Source: Mesorhizobium sp. B2-1-1 (lineage in GTDB: Bacteria > Pseudomonadota > Alphaproteobacteria > Rhizobiales > Rhizobiaceae). Taken from it: a DNA stretch of 64,000 nucleotides. Positions 43,112 through 54,644 of this stretch are shown one piece after another; the first letter of the stretch is position 1, and every line of letters starts with the position of its first letter. The stretch spans positions 5,153,501 to 5,217,500 of the forward strand of contig NZ_CP083954.1 of the NCBI RefSeq assembly GCF_006442975.2, given 5' to 3'. The notes beneath the pieces are model-generated. The model was given only the letters and a program-made list of their open reading frames with translations. It did not search any database and was not told the origin of the DNA. The translations under genes were made by a program, and so were the position numbers.

Positions 43112-44674
43112 TCATTCCCACTCGATTGTCCCCGGCGGCTTCGACGTCACATCATAGACCACGCGGTTGATGCCGCGGACTTCGTTGATGATGCGGGTGG
43201 CGGCGGCGCCCAGGAAGGCCATGTCGTAGTGATAGAAATCTGCCGTCATGCCGTCGACCGAGGTGACGGCGCGCAGCGCGCAGACGAATTCGTAGGTGCG
43301 GCCGTCGCCCATGACGCCGACCGTCTGCACCGGCAAGAGCACGGCGAAGGCCTGCCAGATGGCGTCGTACAGCCCCGCCTTGCGGATCTCGTCGAGATAG
43401 ATGGCGTCGGCCTCGCGCAGGATCTCCAGCTTCTCGCGCGTGATGCCGCCGGGGCAGCGTATGGCAAGGCCCGGGCCCGGGAACGGGTGGCGGCCGATGA
43501 AACTCTCGGGCAGGCCGAGTTCCTTGCCGAGCGCGCGGACCTCGTCCTTGAACAGTTCGCGCAGCGGCTCGACCAGCTTCATGTTCATGCGCTCGGGCAG
43601 GCCGCCGACATTGTGGTGCGACTTGATCGTCACCGACGGGCCACCGGTGAAGGAGACGCTTTCGATGACGTCGGGATAGAGCGTGCCTTGCGCCAGGAAA
43701 TCGGCGCCACCGAGTTTCTTGGCCTCTTCCTCGAACACCTCGATGAAGAGCCGGCCAATGGTCTTGCGTTTCTTCTCGGGATCCGCCTCGCCTTCGAGCG
43801 CACCGATGAAGCGATCCGACGCGTTCACCAGAATGAGCGGCAAATTGTAATGTTCGCGGAACATCGAAACGACGCCGGCGGCCTCGTCTTTGCGCATCAG
43901 GCCATGGTCGACGAGGATGCAAGTGAGCTGGTCACCGACGGCCTCGTGGATGAGCAGCGCGGCGACCGAGGAGTCGACCCCGCCCGAGAGCGCGCAGATG
44001 ACCTTGCCCTTGCCGACCTGCTTGCGGATCGCCTCGACCGCGTGCTCGCGGTAGGCGCGCATCGTCCAGTCGCCCTCGATGCCGGCGATGTTGTGGACGA
44101 AATTCCTGAGCAGCCGGGCGCCGTCGGGCGTATGCACCACTTCCGGATGGAACATGATGCCATACATCTTGCGCTCGACATTGCCGAAGATGGCGAAGGG
44201 CGAGCCTTCCGACTTGCCGAACACCTCGAACCCCTTGGGCAAGGAGATGACGCGGTCGCCATGGCTCATCCACACCTGGTGACGCTGGCCGATTGCCCAG
44301 AGGCCCTCGAACAGCGGACTTTCCTTCTCGATCTCGACGAAGGCGCGGCCGAATTCGCGATGATTGGAGCTTTCGGCAACGCCGCCCATCTGCACGCACA
44401 TGGCCATCTGGCCATAGCAGATGCCGAGCACCGGCACGCCGGCCTCGAAGACGATCTGCGGCGCCCGCGGACTGCCGATATCCGTGGTCGAGGCCGGACC
44501 GCCGGACAGGATCACGGCTTTTGGATTGATGCGCTTGAATGCCGCCTCGGCCGACTGGAACGGCACGATCTCGGAAAACACGCCGGCTTCGCGGATGCGG
44601 CGGGCAATGAGCTGGGTGAACTGGCTGCCGAAATCGACAATCAGGACGGTGTCGGGTTGATTGGCTGTTTTCAT
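43112..44674 (-). CDS. guaA: GMP synthase (glutamine-hydrolysing)
   Basis: Predicted 520 residues, normal full length. The N-terminal class I glutamine amidotransferase has the Cys in GICYGQM near 84 and the His/Glu in MFHPEVVH near 172. The ATP-pyrophosphatase has [12 protein letters not shown] near 229, and the dimerisation domain ends KPPGTIEWE, the invariant GuaA C-terminus. It converts XMP, glutamine and ATP to GMP in the cytoplasm. Monocistronic or followed at its 5' side by the phosphorylase-family gene 54 bases upstream on the same strand. Confidence 0.97.
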   Translation of the reverse strand: MKTANQPDTVLIVDFGSQFTQLIARRIREAGVFSEIVPFQSAEAAFKRINPKAVILSGGPASTTDIGSPRAPQIVFEAGVPVLGICYGQMAMCVQMGGVAESSNHREFGRAFVEIEKESPLFEGLWAIGQRHQVWMSHGDRVISLPKGFEVFGKSEGSPFAIFGNVERKMYGIMFHPEVVHTPDGARLLRNFVHNIAGIEGDWTMRAYREHAVEAIRKQVGKGKVICALSGGVDSSVAALLIHEAVGDQLTCILVDHGLMRKDEAAGVVSMFREHYNLPLILVNASDRFIGALEGEADPEKKRKTIGRLFIEVFEEEAKKLGGADFLAQGTLYPDVIESVSFTGGPSVTIKSHHNVGGLPERMNMKLVEPLRELFKDEVRALGKELGLPESFIGRHPFPGPGLAIRCPGGITREKLEILREADAIYLDEIRKAGLYDAIWQAFAVLLPVQTVGVMGDGRTYEFVCALRAVTSVDGMTADFYHYDMAFLGAAATRIINEVRGINRVVYDVTSKPPGTIEWE

Positions 44675-44728
44675 GGCGAGCGTTTAGAGAAAGAAACGAG
44701 TCGGCGCAATGGGTTGCGAGCCCGACTT

Positions 44729-45397
44729 TCAGAACGGTCCCGCCACGTCACCAGGAGAACCCGTCCAAAGCAAGCCCGAGCCGATCGCCTGTTCGAGGCG
44801 CATGACGGCATCCGCCAGCTTTTCGTCGATGACGTGCAGATATTCGGTCCAGTCGCCGACATGCCTGAGATCAGCCGCGCCGTCGGAAATGCCGCGCAGC
44901 CCAATCAGGGGCACCTCGAACAGCTGGCAGGCGCGCAGGCAGGCGAAGGTCTCCATGTCCACCATGTCTGCCGCAATTGCATCAAAGGCCGCGCCGGTGA
45001 TGATCGCGCCGCCGGTCGACAGCGTGGCTTGCTTTATCCCCGGAATCCGCAACGGCAGCGACACCGTCATCGGCAGGTCGAGGAACGGCGTCGCGCCTTT
45101 CTCAAAGCCAAGCGGCGAGGCGTCGATGTCACGATAGCTGACCGAGATGGCCTGGTAAATCTCCGTCTGCTCCAAGGTCCGGCTGCCGGCGGAGCCGAGC
45201 GACACGACGAGGTCCGGCAGCGCATCTTGCGACTTCAGCCAAGACAATTCGGCGCCAAGCCGGACGGCTGCCTCGACCGGGCCGACACCGGTCATCAGCG
45301 GGGTAAACAGCCGCTGTAGATGCGGCCCGTATTCGGCCTGCACCGCCATGACGAAGAGGACGTTCTTGCCGGACAGGCGCGACACTTTATCGGTCAT
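44729..45397 (-). CDS. Nucleoside phosphorylase/MTA-SAH nucleosidase family protein
   Basis: Predicted 222 residues with GGGAGGAG before the ATG. The fold signature is visible: FVMAVQAEYGPHLQRLF, then DLVVSLGSAGSRTLEQTEIY and VDMETFACLRACQLFEVPLI with the purine/ribose-binding MET motif, and GLRGISDGA with an Asp in the expected catalytic position. The protein hydrolyses or phosphorolyses a nucleoside such as 5'-methylthioadenosine or S-adenosylhomocysteine; which one cannot be decided. Next to guaA it fits purine metabolism. Confidence 0.85.
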   Translation of the reverse strand: MTDKVSRLSGKNVLFVMAVQAEYGPHLQRLFTPLMTGVGPVEAAVRLGAELSWLKSQDALPDLVVSLGSAGSRTLEQTEIYQAISVSYRDIDASPLGFEKGATPFLDLPMTVSLPLRIPGIKQATLSTGGAIITGAAFDAIAADMVDMETFACLRACQLFEVPLIGLRGISDGAADLRHVGDWTEYLHVIDEKLADAVMRLEQAIGSGLLWTGSPGDVAGPF

Positions 45398-45531
45398 GAT
45401 GATTTACTCCTCCCTGTCCTGCTGTCTCCACCACCTGCTCGCCGGGACCCGCTGCCTCCGGCAGCTCCCGGCGTTCGTGGCCTTTCATCGTGCCACTGGC
45501 ACGATGAATTCGCCTGCGGCGAACCGGCCAT

Positions 45532-45990
45532 TCACCCAGCAATCCCGTCGCGGCCCACCATCGTCATCATGGTGCCGGTCATGGTGGCGATCAACTTGGC
45601 TTCGCCGTCGGCGGCGAAGGCATAGGCCTGGCCGTCGGCGACGATGATGGTGCGGCCAGGCTTGGTCACCGAGCCGCGGAACAGGAAGCGCTCGCCCCTG
45701 CCCGGCGCCAGCAGATTGACCTTGAACTCGATGGTCAGCACGCCGGAATTCTCCGGCATCAGCGAGAAGGCCGCATAGCCGCAAGCCGAGTCCAGCGCGG
45801 TCGAGATGACGCCGGCATGCAGGAAACCATGCTGCTGGGTGAGTGCGGCCGAATAGGGCATTTCGATTTCGATGATGCCGGGCGTCACCAGCGTCAATTC
45901 GGCGCCGATGGTCGCCATCGCCTGCTGGCGCGCGAAGGACGCCCTGACGCGGTCCTCATAGTCCGGAGCGGGTACGATCTTTGCTGCCAT
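45532..45990 (-). CDS. PaaI-type hotdog-fold thioesterase
   Basis: Predicted 152 residues from ATG 45990; a GTG at 46008 would add six. The hotdog core is clear: GIIEIEMPYSAALTQQHGFL, HAGVISTALDSACGYAAFSL with the catalytic Asp, and LTIEFKVNLLAPGRGERFLF. PaaI-type enzymes hydrolyse acyl- or phenylacetyl-CoA thioesters. No pathway is implied by neighbours, which are housekeeping genes. Confidence 0.87.
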   Translation of the reverse strand: MAAKIVPAPDYEDRVRASFARQQAMATIGAELTLVTPGIIEIEMPYSAALTQQHGFLHAGVISTALDSACGYAAFSLMPENSGVLTIEFKVNLLAPGRGERFLFRGSVTKPGRTIIVADGQAYAFAADGEAKLIATMTGTMMTMVGRDGIAG

Positions 45991-46118
45991 GGCCGTCGCT
46001 GCTTTCACCTTTGCCGGAAAAGCTTATTGCAGAGGCGTGAGCGGCAAGCAATCATCCAATGCTGCACTGCAGCAATTTGATCTCGAGAGCGGAAGCGCAA
46101 GTTTCGCTTCCGCTCCAT

Positions 46119-47408
46119 TCAGGAAGCCCTACGCAGCGCGCAGATGTAGAAACCGTCGGTGCCGCTCAGCGCCGGCGACAGGCAGATACCGCCCAGCGCG
46201 CCGAGCCGCATCGCCGTTTCATGGCCGGGAAAACGGCTGTCCCAGAGCCGGCGATGGTCGACCGGGGCAAAACCGCCATTGCGCTGGCAAAACGCTGCGA
46301 CCTGGTCGCCATTCTCCTCGTCGAACACCGAACAGGTGACGTAAACCAGCAGGCCACCCGGCTTGACGAAGCTGCTTGCGGTATCGAGGATCGCCATCTG
46401 CTCGCCCTTGCGGGCGTCGAGCTGCCTTTGCGTCAGCCGCCATTTGGCGTCCGGGCGCCGCCGCCAGGTGCCGCTGCCGGTGCAAGGCGCGTCGACCAGG
46501 ACGAGGTCCACATGGCCAGTGAGCGGCGACAATTCCGCCGGCTTGGTGACGATCTGCACGTTGCGGTTTTCCGAGCGGCGGATGCGGTCGAAGATCGGCG
46601 CCAGCCGCGCCTTCTCAGCATCATGGGCGAAGACCTGACCCGTATTGCCCATCGCCGCCGACAGCGCCAGCGTCTTGCCGCCGGCGCCGGCGCAGAAATC
46701 GAGCACCTGCATTCCAGGCTCGGCGCCGGCAAGAGCGGCGGCGATTTGCGATCCCTCGTCCTGGACTTCGAACCAGCCCTTCTGGAAAGCCGGCTCGGCC
46801 TGCACGTTGGGATGCCGGCCGTCGCCGTCGATCGGCGGTATGCGAATGCCTTGGGGCGCGATTTGGGCTGGCTTGGCGCCGGTTTCGGCAAGTTCCGCCA
46901 GCACTTTGGCCCGATCGGCCTGCAAAGTGTTGACGCGGATGTCGAGCGGCGGGCGGGTGGCGAGCGCCGCGCCCTCCTCGACCCAGGCCTCACCGAACGC
47001 GCGTTGCAAAAGCGGCTCGCACCAATCCGGTATGTCGGCGCGCACCGCGGGCGAGGCGTCGGCAAGCCGCCGCTCGTCGGTTGCCTGGAGTTCGGTAGCC
47101 GTCAGCAACGGCGGCGCGAACCTGTCGCCGTCGAGCGCTTCGTTGAGCGAGCGCGCGGTCTGGCCCCATTCGAGCAGCAGGGCGCCGAAGCCGATGGCGC
47201 GCGGCGTGTCCTCGCCCAGCAGCCAGCCTGCCGAGCGCTTGCGGCGTAGCGCATCGTAGACGATGTTGCCGATCGCCGCACGATCGCCGCCGCCGGCGAA
47301 ACGGTGCGACAGGCCCCAGTCCTTCAGCGCATCGGCCACCGGCCGGTGACGCCGGCCAATGTCTTCCAGCACTTCGATGGCCGCAGCCAGCCGTCCGCCT
47401 AGTCGCAT
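46119..47408 (-). CDS. rsmB: 16S rRNA (cytosine-967-C5)-methyltransferase RsmB-like
   Basis: Predicted 429 residues. An N-terminal NusB-like helical region is followed by the SAM-dependent methyltransferase with motif I LDFCAGAGGKTLAL near 235, motif IV VDAPCTGSGTWRR near 303 and the catalytic Cys in VYVTCSVFDEENG near 357. It methylates C5 of cytosines in rRNA in the cytoplasm. The assignment to RsmB over a related RsmF or NSUN protein is based on the N-terminal region and size. Confidence 0.9.
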   Translation of the reverse strand: MRLGGRLAAAIEVLEDIGRRHRPVADALKDWGLSHRFAGGGDRAAIGNIVYDALRRKRSAGWLLGEDTPRAIGFGALLLEWGQTARSLNEALDGDRFAPPLLTATELQATDERRLADASPAVRADIPDWCEPLLQRAFGEAWVEEGAALATRPPLDIRVNTLQADRAKVLAELAETGAKPAQIAPQGIRIPPIDGDGRHPNVQAEPAFQKGWFEVQDEGSQIAAALAGAEPGMQVLDFCAGAGGKTLALSAAMGNTGQVFAHDAEKARLAPIFDRIRRSENRNVQIVTKPAELSPLTGHVDLVLVDAPCTGSGTWRRRPDAKWRLTQRQLDARKGEQMAILDTASSFVKPGGLLVYVTCSVFDEENGDQVAAFCQRNGGFAPVDHRRLWDSRFPGHETAMRLGALGGICLSPALSGTDGFYICALRRAS

Positions 47409-47726
47409 TCTTCAGTCCACCAAATCGAGCGCATCATTTCGGTCTGCTCTTAGAGCCTTTCACGGTGAGATTGAACCCCGCCCCCTCTCGCGACGGCAGG
47501 CCGCCTGTTGGGATCGGCGAAAACCGCTCGAGCAGTAAATCTTCCGGTGCGGTCAACAGCAGTTCGTCAATAGATGCAAGCTCTCTAATGTTCTTAACTG
47601 GGGGCTGCAAGCACGGTAGGGATACGACAGCTCAGCTTTCCAAGTTTTTTGGTTGGGAATACTCTTACCACCATGATTCGCGGCGCGGAAAGCGTTTGAC
47701 CGGCGGATCGTCACGAGGAGAGGGCA
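47409..47726. other. Intergenic region with the aqpZ promoter
   Basis: 318 bases between the divergent rsmB and aqpZ genes. The part at about 47570-47660 is lower in GC than its surroundings, and the aqpZ leader ends with a good ribosome binding site (GAGGAGAGGG). I see no gene. An exact promoter cannot be assigned. Confidence 0.4.
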
Positions 47727-48404
47727 ATGAAGACTTATCTGGCGGAAGTTCTAGGCACATTCCTGTTGGTGTTCATCGGCACCGCGTCGGTGGTGACGGG
47801 CGGCTTCGGCGGCGCGCTGCCGCTGGGACAAGAAGGCATCGGGCTGGCCTTCGGCATCGGCCTTATCGCGGCCGCTTACGCGATCGGCCCCATTTCGGGC
47901 GCGCATCTCAACCCGGCTGTGACACTCGGCGTGTTCCTTGCCGGCCGGTTGCCGGCCAAGGACGTCATCCCCTACTGGATCGCGCAGATCATCGGCGCCA
48001 TCCTGGCATCGCTGGCGCTGTGGATCATCGTCTCCGGCCAGGCCGGGGGACACACTGGCGGCTTCGGCGCCAATGGCTGGGACGAGACGAAATGGGGCGT
48101 CTCTTCCGCGTTCCTGTGGGAGCTGATCGGCACCTTCACCTTCGTCACCGTGATCCTCGGCGTTACCGCGGAAAGGCATGCGACGGCCTTCGCCGGACTG
48201 GTCATTGGCCTGACGCTGGCGGGCATCCACTTCGCCATGATCCCGGTGACCGGCACATCGGTCAATCCGGCCCGTTCCATTGGCCCGGCGCTGTTCTCGG
48301 GCGGCGCCGCGATCAGCCAGCTCTGGCTGTTCATCGTCGCGCCGCTGATCGGCGGCGCCATTGCCGGCGTCGTCGCCAAGGCGCGCGTCTTCGAAAAGGA
48401 CTGA
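47727..48404 (+). CDS. aqpZ: Aquaporin Z-like water channel
   Basis: Predicted 225 residues with six transmembrane helices. The two NPA loops are HLNPAVTLG near 62 and SVNPARSIGPAL near 178. The selectivity filter Arg follows the second NPA, and the His/Phe that narrow the pore to water seem present (FVTVI, GIHFAM). This points to a water-selective AqpZ and not a GlpF glycerol channel. Inner membrane; role in osmotic adjustment. It shares a bidirectional terminator with katG. Confidence 0.94.
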   Translation: MKTYLAEVLGTFLLVFIGTASVVTGGFGGALPLGQEGIGLAFGIGLIAAAYAIGPISGAHLNPAVTLGVFLAGRLPAKDVIPYWIAQIIGAILASLALWIIVSGQAGGHTGGFGANGWDETKWGVSSAFLWELIGTFTFVTVILGVTAERHATAFAGLVIGLTLAGIHFAMIPVTGTSVNPARSIGPALFSGGAAISQLWLFIVAPLIGGAIAGVVAKARVFEKD

Positions 48405-48420
48405 CTTCGGAAGCCTGGAC

Positions 48421-48459
48421 AAGAAAAAGGCGCGGGGCCAAGCCCCGCGCCTTTTTCTT
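48421..48459. terminator. Bidirectional rho-independent terminator between aqpZ and katG
   Basis: AAGAAAAAGGCGCGGGGC (48421-48438), loop CAA, and its exact complement (48442-48459). The A-run at one foot and the T-run at the other give a U-tract in either direction, so it ends both the aqpZ and the katG transcripts. Confidence 0.92.
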
Positions 48460-48482
48460 GGGTCGAGAAGTCCTTGCTCGGA

Positions 48483-50804
<2,322 letters not shown>

Positions 50805-50806
50805 TT

Positions 50807-51715
50807 ATGATAGGCCTAACCGTCCGCCAGATGCATTATTTCGACGCACTTGCGCAGACGCTGCATTTCGGGCGTGCGGCGAAACTTGCAGGCGTGAGCC
50901 AGCCGGCGCTGTCCTCGCAGATCGCGGAAATGGAGCAGCGGCTGAACTGCCGGCTGTTCGAACGCGGCGGCAAATCGGTGCGCATGACCGACGAGGCGGC
51001 AGCCCTTTTGCCGCGCATCGAACGCATCCTTTCCGACATACGCGAGGTCGAGACCATCGCCCGGCGTGGCCGCCCTGCCATGGGAGGGCGCTTCCGGCTG
51101 GGCATCATTCCGACCGTCGCGCCCTACCTTTTGCCGCGTGCGCTGCCCGAGCTGAAAATGCATTTCCCGGACTTGATGCTCGAACTGCGCGAGGCGGTGA
51201 CCGCCTCGCTCGTCGAGGACATCGCGTCGCAAAAGCTCGATGCTTTCATCGCCGCGCTTCCGCTCGACCATCCCGGCCTGGTGACCGAGGCTTTGTTCCC
51301 CGACCGGTTTTTCCTGGCCGTGCCGTCAGGCGATCCGGCTTTCGCCTCGCCGCCGGTGCCGCCTGAAAGCCCGGCGCTGGAAAGGCTGATGCTGCTGGAG
51401 GAGGGCCATTGCCTGCGCGAACAGGCACTGGCTGTCTGCGGCAATGTGCGGCCGGTGGCGATGGCAAGCTACGGCGCCACCAGCCTGACCACGCTCTTGC
51501 AGATGGTGGCGCACGGGCTCGGCGTGACGCTGATCCCGGAAATGGCCACGGGACCTGCCGGCACTATCCCCGATCTCAAGATCGTGCCGTTCCAGGAACC
51601 CATGCCGCAGCGCACGATCTGCTTTGCCTGGCGGCGCAACAGCACCTTGCACAATGAGTGCAGGGAGCTGGCGAAGATCATACGAGGATTGGCGGCGGCG
51701 GTGCAGGCGGTGTGA
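50807..51715 (+). CDS. oxyR: Hydrogen-peroxide-sensing regulator OxyR
   Basis: Predicted 302 residues, LysR family. The HTH (about 2-60) includes AAKLAGVSQPALSSQIAEME. The two redox cysteines are kept with the classic spacing: GHCLREQALAVC, Cys 202 and Cys 211, matching C199/C208 of E. coli OxyR. Oxidation to a disulfide turns it into an activator of katG, its divergent neighbour. All this fits OxyR and not a generic LysR. Confidence 0.93.
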   Translation: MIGLTVRQMHYFDALAQTLHFGRAAKLAGVSQPALSSQIAEMEQRLNCRLFERGGKSVRMTDEAAALLPRIERILSDIREVETIARRGRPAMGGRFRLGIIPTVAPYLLPRALPELKMHFPDLMLELREAVTASLVEDIASQKLDAFIAALPLDHPGLVTEALFPDRFFLAVPSGDPAFASPPVPPESPALERLMLLEEGHCLREQALAVCGNVRPVAMASYGATSLTTLLQMVAHGLGVTLIPEMATGPAGTIPDLKIVPFQEPMPQRTICFAWRRNSTLHNECRELAKIIRGLAAAVQAV

Positions 51716-51943
51716 AGGACGAAGAGCCCAAGCTGGCTATCAGCCCAGGCAAACCTCGAATGTGCGCTTGTTGAACGGCTTGAGTGGATAGCTCGTCTTC
51801 ATAAAAGCAAGTGGGTCAAGTGCCACGGAACGTGTTGGGCAGAATTACGGACCGGGCTCATCGTTGGGTCCATAATGGCATACAGGAAGAATGCGACACG
51901 CCTGCAAACCGGCCTGTTGCGCAAGCCGGCGGGCGTCGCGACT

Positions 51944-52627
51944 TCAGGCGGCGGTGCTGGCTCGGCTTGGCTCAAGAATAGACTTGACCTTGTCGGCGAC
52001 CGCGCGGCCGAGATCGGCGTTGTTGCCAGCGGTGAAATGGATGCCGTCGATACCGTCCGTGGTGACGAAATCGCCGGCATTCAGAAAGTCGATCTTCATG
52101 AAATCCGCCATCGCCTTGTACTGCCTGGCCAGCTCCCTGGACTTTTCGTGGCCGCCGCCGAACATACCCTCGAACCAGGGATCGGGCATCGGGGTCAGCG
52201 GCGGCGGCGCGATGACCAGCGCCTTCGGAGCCGGATAAGGCGTGCCGATACCGCCGGCGCTCGTCAGGATCTGCCCGACCAGTTTCGCCATTCCGTTGGC
52301 GATCTCGTAGGGTGTCCGGCGAAAATAGGACTTCGTGTCATTGGTGCCCAGCATGACGATGACCAGATCCAGCGGCAGATGGCTGGCGATGGCCGAGGGC
52401 AGATAATTGGCGCCATTGAGGCGCGGATCGTTGGGATCGTCGAGACAGGTCGTGCGCGCACTCAAACCTTCTTCGATGATGTGGTAGCCCGCTCCCAGCG
52501 CCGCCGCCATAACACCCGTCCAGCGCTGATCATAGGGGTAGCGGTAGGTCGGCGACCCTTCCTTGACCGGAACCCAGCCCCAGGTCAGCGAGTCGCCGTA
52601 GCACATGATATTTTTTGGCGGTGACAT
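51944..52627 (-). CDS. SGNH/GDSL-family hydrolase, paralogue A
   Basis: Predicted 227 residues, no signal peptide. Family blocks: CYGDSLTWGW with the Ser nucleophile near 11, LVIVMLGTNDTK near 98 and the late Asp-x-x-His in GIDGIHF near 200. The group includes small arylesterases and carbohydrate esterases that remove acetyl or other acyl groups. It is the last gene of the minus-strand transporter operon, so it probably deacylates the imported sugar or glycoside inside the cell. A clear paralogue lies on the other flank of the transporter (57627-58277). Confidence 0.85.
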   Translation of the reverse strand: MSPPKNIMCYGDSLTWGWVPVKEGSPTYRYPYDQRWTGVMAAALGAGYHIIEEGLSARTTCLDDPNDPRLNGANYLPSAIASHLPLDLVIVMLGTNDTKSYFRRTPYEIANGMAKLVGQILTSAGGIGTPYPAPKALVIAPPPLTPMPDPWFEGMFGGGHEKSRELARQYKAMADFMKIDFLNAGDFVTTDGIDGIHFTAGNNADLGRAVADKVKSILEPSRASTAA

Positions 52628-52715
52628 CCATGTTTCTCCATCTGTTTGCAGTTGTCTGAACGTGCAGATCTATCGATCCAGCCCTAACGCCGGTGCCGGC
52701 TTGCCTTGTTTCGAT

Positions 52716-53669
52716 TCAGGAGGTTCGCACGCGCACTCCGTAGAAGATCGCCGCACCGAGGATGATGACGCCCTGGGCGATGAGCTTGCCGGGTTCGTCG
52801 ATGCCGAGCACCGTCATCACGACGAACAAAAGCGCGAAGCACAGCGAGCCGAAGAAAGGTCCCCAGACGCCGCCGTCGCCGCGACCGAAGGCGACGCCGC
52901 CAAGGATCGTCGCCGCGACTGCCAGGATCGGCAGGTCGAGACCGACGCGCACGCTGCCGACGGCGATTGAACCTGTCTGTACCAGGGCCGCGATCGCCGC
53001 GATCAGGCCGGCGAGCGTATGCGCCAGGATGACCGTGCGCTGGACCGGCACGCCGGAAAAATGGGCGGCTTCGGCATTCTCGCCGACAGAGGCCACGTAA
53101 CGACCAAACACTGTCTGCGACAGAAGCAGCCACACCGCGGCGGTCAGCATGATCCAGAACAGCACCGGCGTCGGAACCGACAGGAACTTCGTGTTGTAGA
53201 GGTCGTTGAACAGTCTCGGCACATCGCCGGGTGGATTGCCGCTCGACAGGAACTGCACCAGTCCGACCAGGATGATGCTGACGGCCAGCGTGACTATGAC
53301 GGCCGACACCCGCCGGATGCCGATCATGAAGCCGTTGAACAGGCCAATGACGAGGCCCGTGGCGAGCGCCAGTACGACGAAGAAGGGCAGCGACGCGCCC
53401 GGGAAACTGCCCGACGAGATGAAATAGTTGATCAGCAGGATGATGCCGCCGCCGGAGAGGTCGATCGACTTCACGCGCATGACGACGAGCTGCCCCAGCA
53501 CGAGAATGCCGAGCGGAACGATCTGCCTGATGAAGATGCCCATGATGTTGAGGTTGAGCATGTTCGGCCGTGCGACCCACAGCGTGGCCAGAAGCACGAG
53601 GAAGACAAAGTAGGACGGCGGTATGCGAAGCAGACGCCGGGCGATCGGGTTTGCGAGAACGGCAGTCAT
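52716..53669 (-). CDS. Ribose-type ABC transporter permease (second of two)
   Basis: Predicted 317 residues with about nine hydrophobic segments and the RbsC-type region VKSIDLSGGGIILLINYFIS and ILAVAATILGGVAFGRGDGG. It follows the first permease by three bases, and the pair would form a heterodimeric channel, a design seen in some sugar importers with two permeases. The stretch between it and the hydrolase gene (about 90 bases) is empty. Confidence 0.92.
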   Translation of the reverse strand: MTAVLANPIARRLLRIPPSYFVFLVLLATLWVARPNMLNLNIMGIFIRQIVPLGILVLGQLVVMRVKSIDLSGGGIILLINYFISSGSFPGASLPFFVVLALATGLVIGLFNGFMIGIRRVSAVIVTLAVSIILVGLVQFLSSGNPPGDVPRLFNDLYNTKFLSVPTPVLFWIMLTAAVWLLLSQTVFGRYVASVGENAEAAHFSGVPVQRTVILAHTLAGLIAAIAALVQTGSIAVGSVRVGLDLPILAVAATILGGVAFGRGDGGVWGPFFGSLCFALLFVVMTVLGIDEPGKLIAQGVIILGAAIFYGVRVRTS

Positions 53670-53672
53670 CGC

Positions 53673-54635
53673 TCAGAGCCCCATCTTCTTGCGGGATTGC
53701 AGCCCGACCACGGCCAAGAGAATGCCGCCCTTGATCGCCGTCTGGACAAAGGGCGAGACGTTGGCGAGGTTCATGCCATTGGCCAGCAGTGCCATCACAA
53801 GCGCGCCGATCACCGTGCCGTGCAGGCTGCCGATTCCGCCTGAAAGCTGGGTGCCTCCAAGTGCCACGGCGGTGACCGTGTCGAGTTCGAAAAGCAACCC
53901 GACATTTGGATCACCCGACACGATGCGCCCGGCCAGGAAGACACCGGCAACGGCCGCGAAACAGGAGCAGACCACATAGGCGAGGATGATGTTGCGGCGA
54001 TCGGAGACGCCGAAATTGCGGGCAGCGCTTTCGGCCCCCGACGCGATGCCGCCGCCGATCGCAAACAGATGCAGGCCGTATCGCGATCCGTAGAGCAGCT
54101 TCCAGGCCAACAGCATCACGACGATTCCCCAAAAGACCGGATAAGGAATACCGAGGAAACTGCCTGAGACGGCAGCAATGACGATCTCCGGAACGGTGCC
54201 GCCGGAGACGGGACGCAAGATGCGCGTGATGCCAAGGACAATGTACTGCGTCGATAGCGTGGCGATGATTGGATGGACGTTGAAACGGGTGATCGCCAGG
54301 CCGTTGATCAGCCCGATGAATGCGGCCAGCACGAAGACCGCCGGGATCAGCACGATCGCCGGCTGGTCGAGCGCCAGCACCGCCGTCGTGAAACTGATGA
54401 CCGAGCCGACCGATAGATCGAGCCCGCCGACGACCACGACGACGAGTTGTCCGACCGCCGCGATGACCAGCGGCATCGCCTGCGCAACCAGGTTGAAAAG
54501 GTTTTCGGCCGTTGCGAACTGCGTCGTCTGAACCGACAGCCACAGCGAAATGAGCAAGGCAACCAACAATGGAAGACCCCATTGGCCCTGCCGTGTGTTC
54601 CGGCCACTCACGATGTTGGACAGGCTACGATACAT
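53673..54635 (-). CDS. Ribose-type ABC transporter permease (first of two)
   Basis: Predicted 320 residues, about ten hydrophobic segments. Family marks: VVVGGLDLSVGSVISFTTAV near 68 and LDTVTAVALGGTQLSGGIGS near 245. It partners the following permease. It starts nine bases after the ATPase gene; the binding protein comes before that. Confidence 0.92.
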   Translation of the reverse strand: MYRSLSNIVSGRNTRQGQWGLPLLVALLISLWLSVQTTQFATAENLFNLVAQAMPLVIAAVGQLVVVVVGGLDLSVGSVISFTTAVLALDQPAIVLIPAVFVLAAFIGLINGLAITRFNVHPIIATLSTQYIVLGITRILRPVSGGTVPEIVIAAVSGSFLGIPYPVFWGIVVMLLAWKLLYGSRYGLHLFAIGGGIASGAESAARNFGVSDRRNIILAYVVCSCFAAVAGVFLAGRIVSGDPNVGLLFELDTVTAVALGGTQLSGGIGSLHGTVIGALVMALLANGMNLANVSPFVQTAIKGGILLAVVGLQSRKKMGL

Positions 54636-54644
54636 GGAAGGCCC

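Noticed and set aside
43028..45319. A 763-codon open frame on the + strand opposite guaA and the phosphorylase-family gene
   Set aside because: It is antisense to two well-supported genes; high GC keeps the opposite frame open, and its protein is Arg/His/Asp-rich with no domain.
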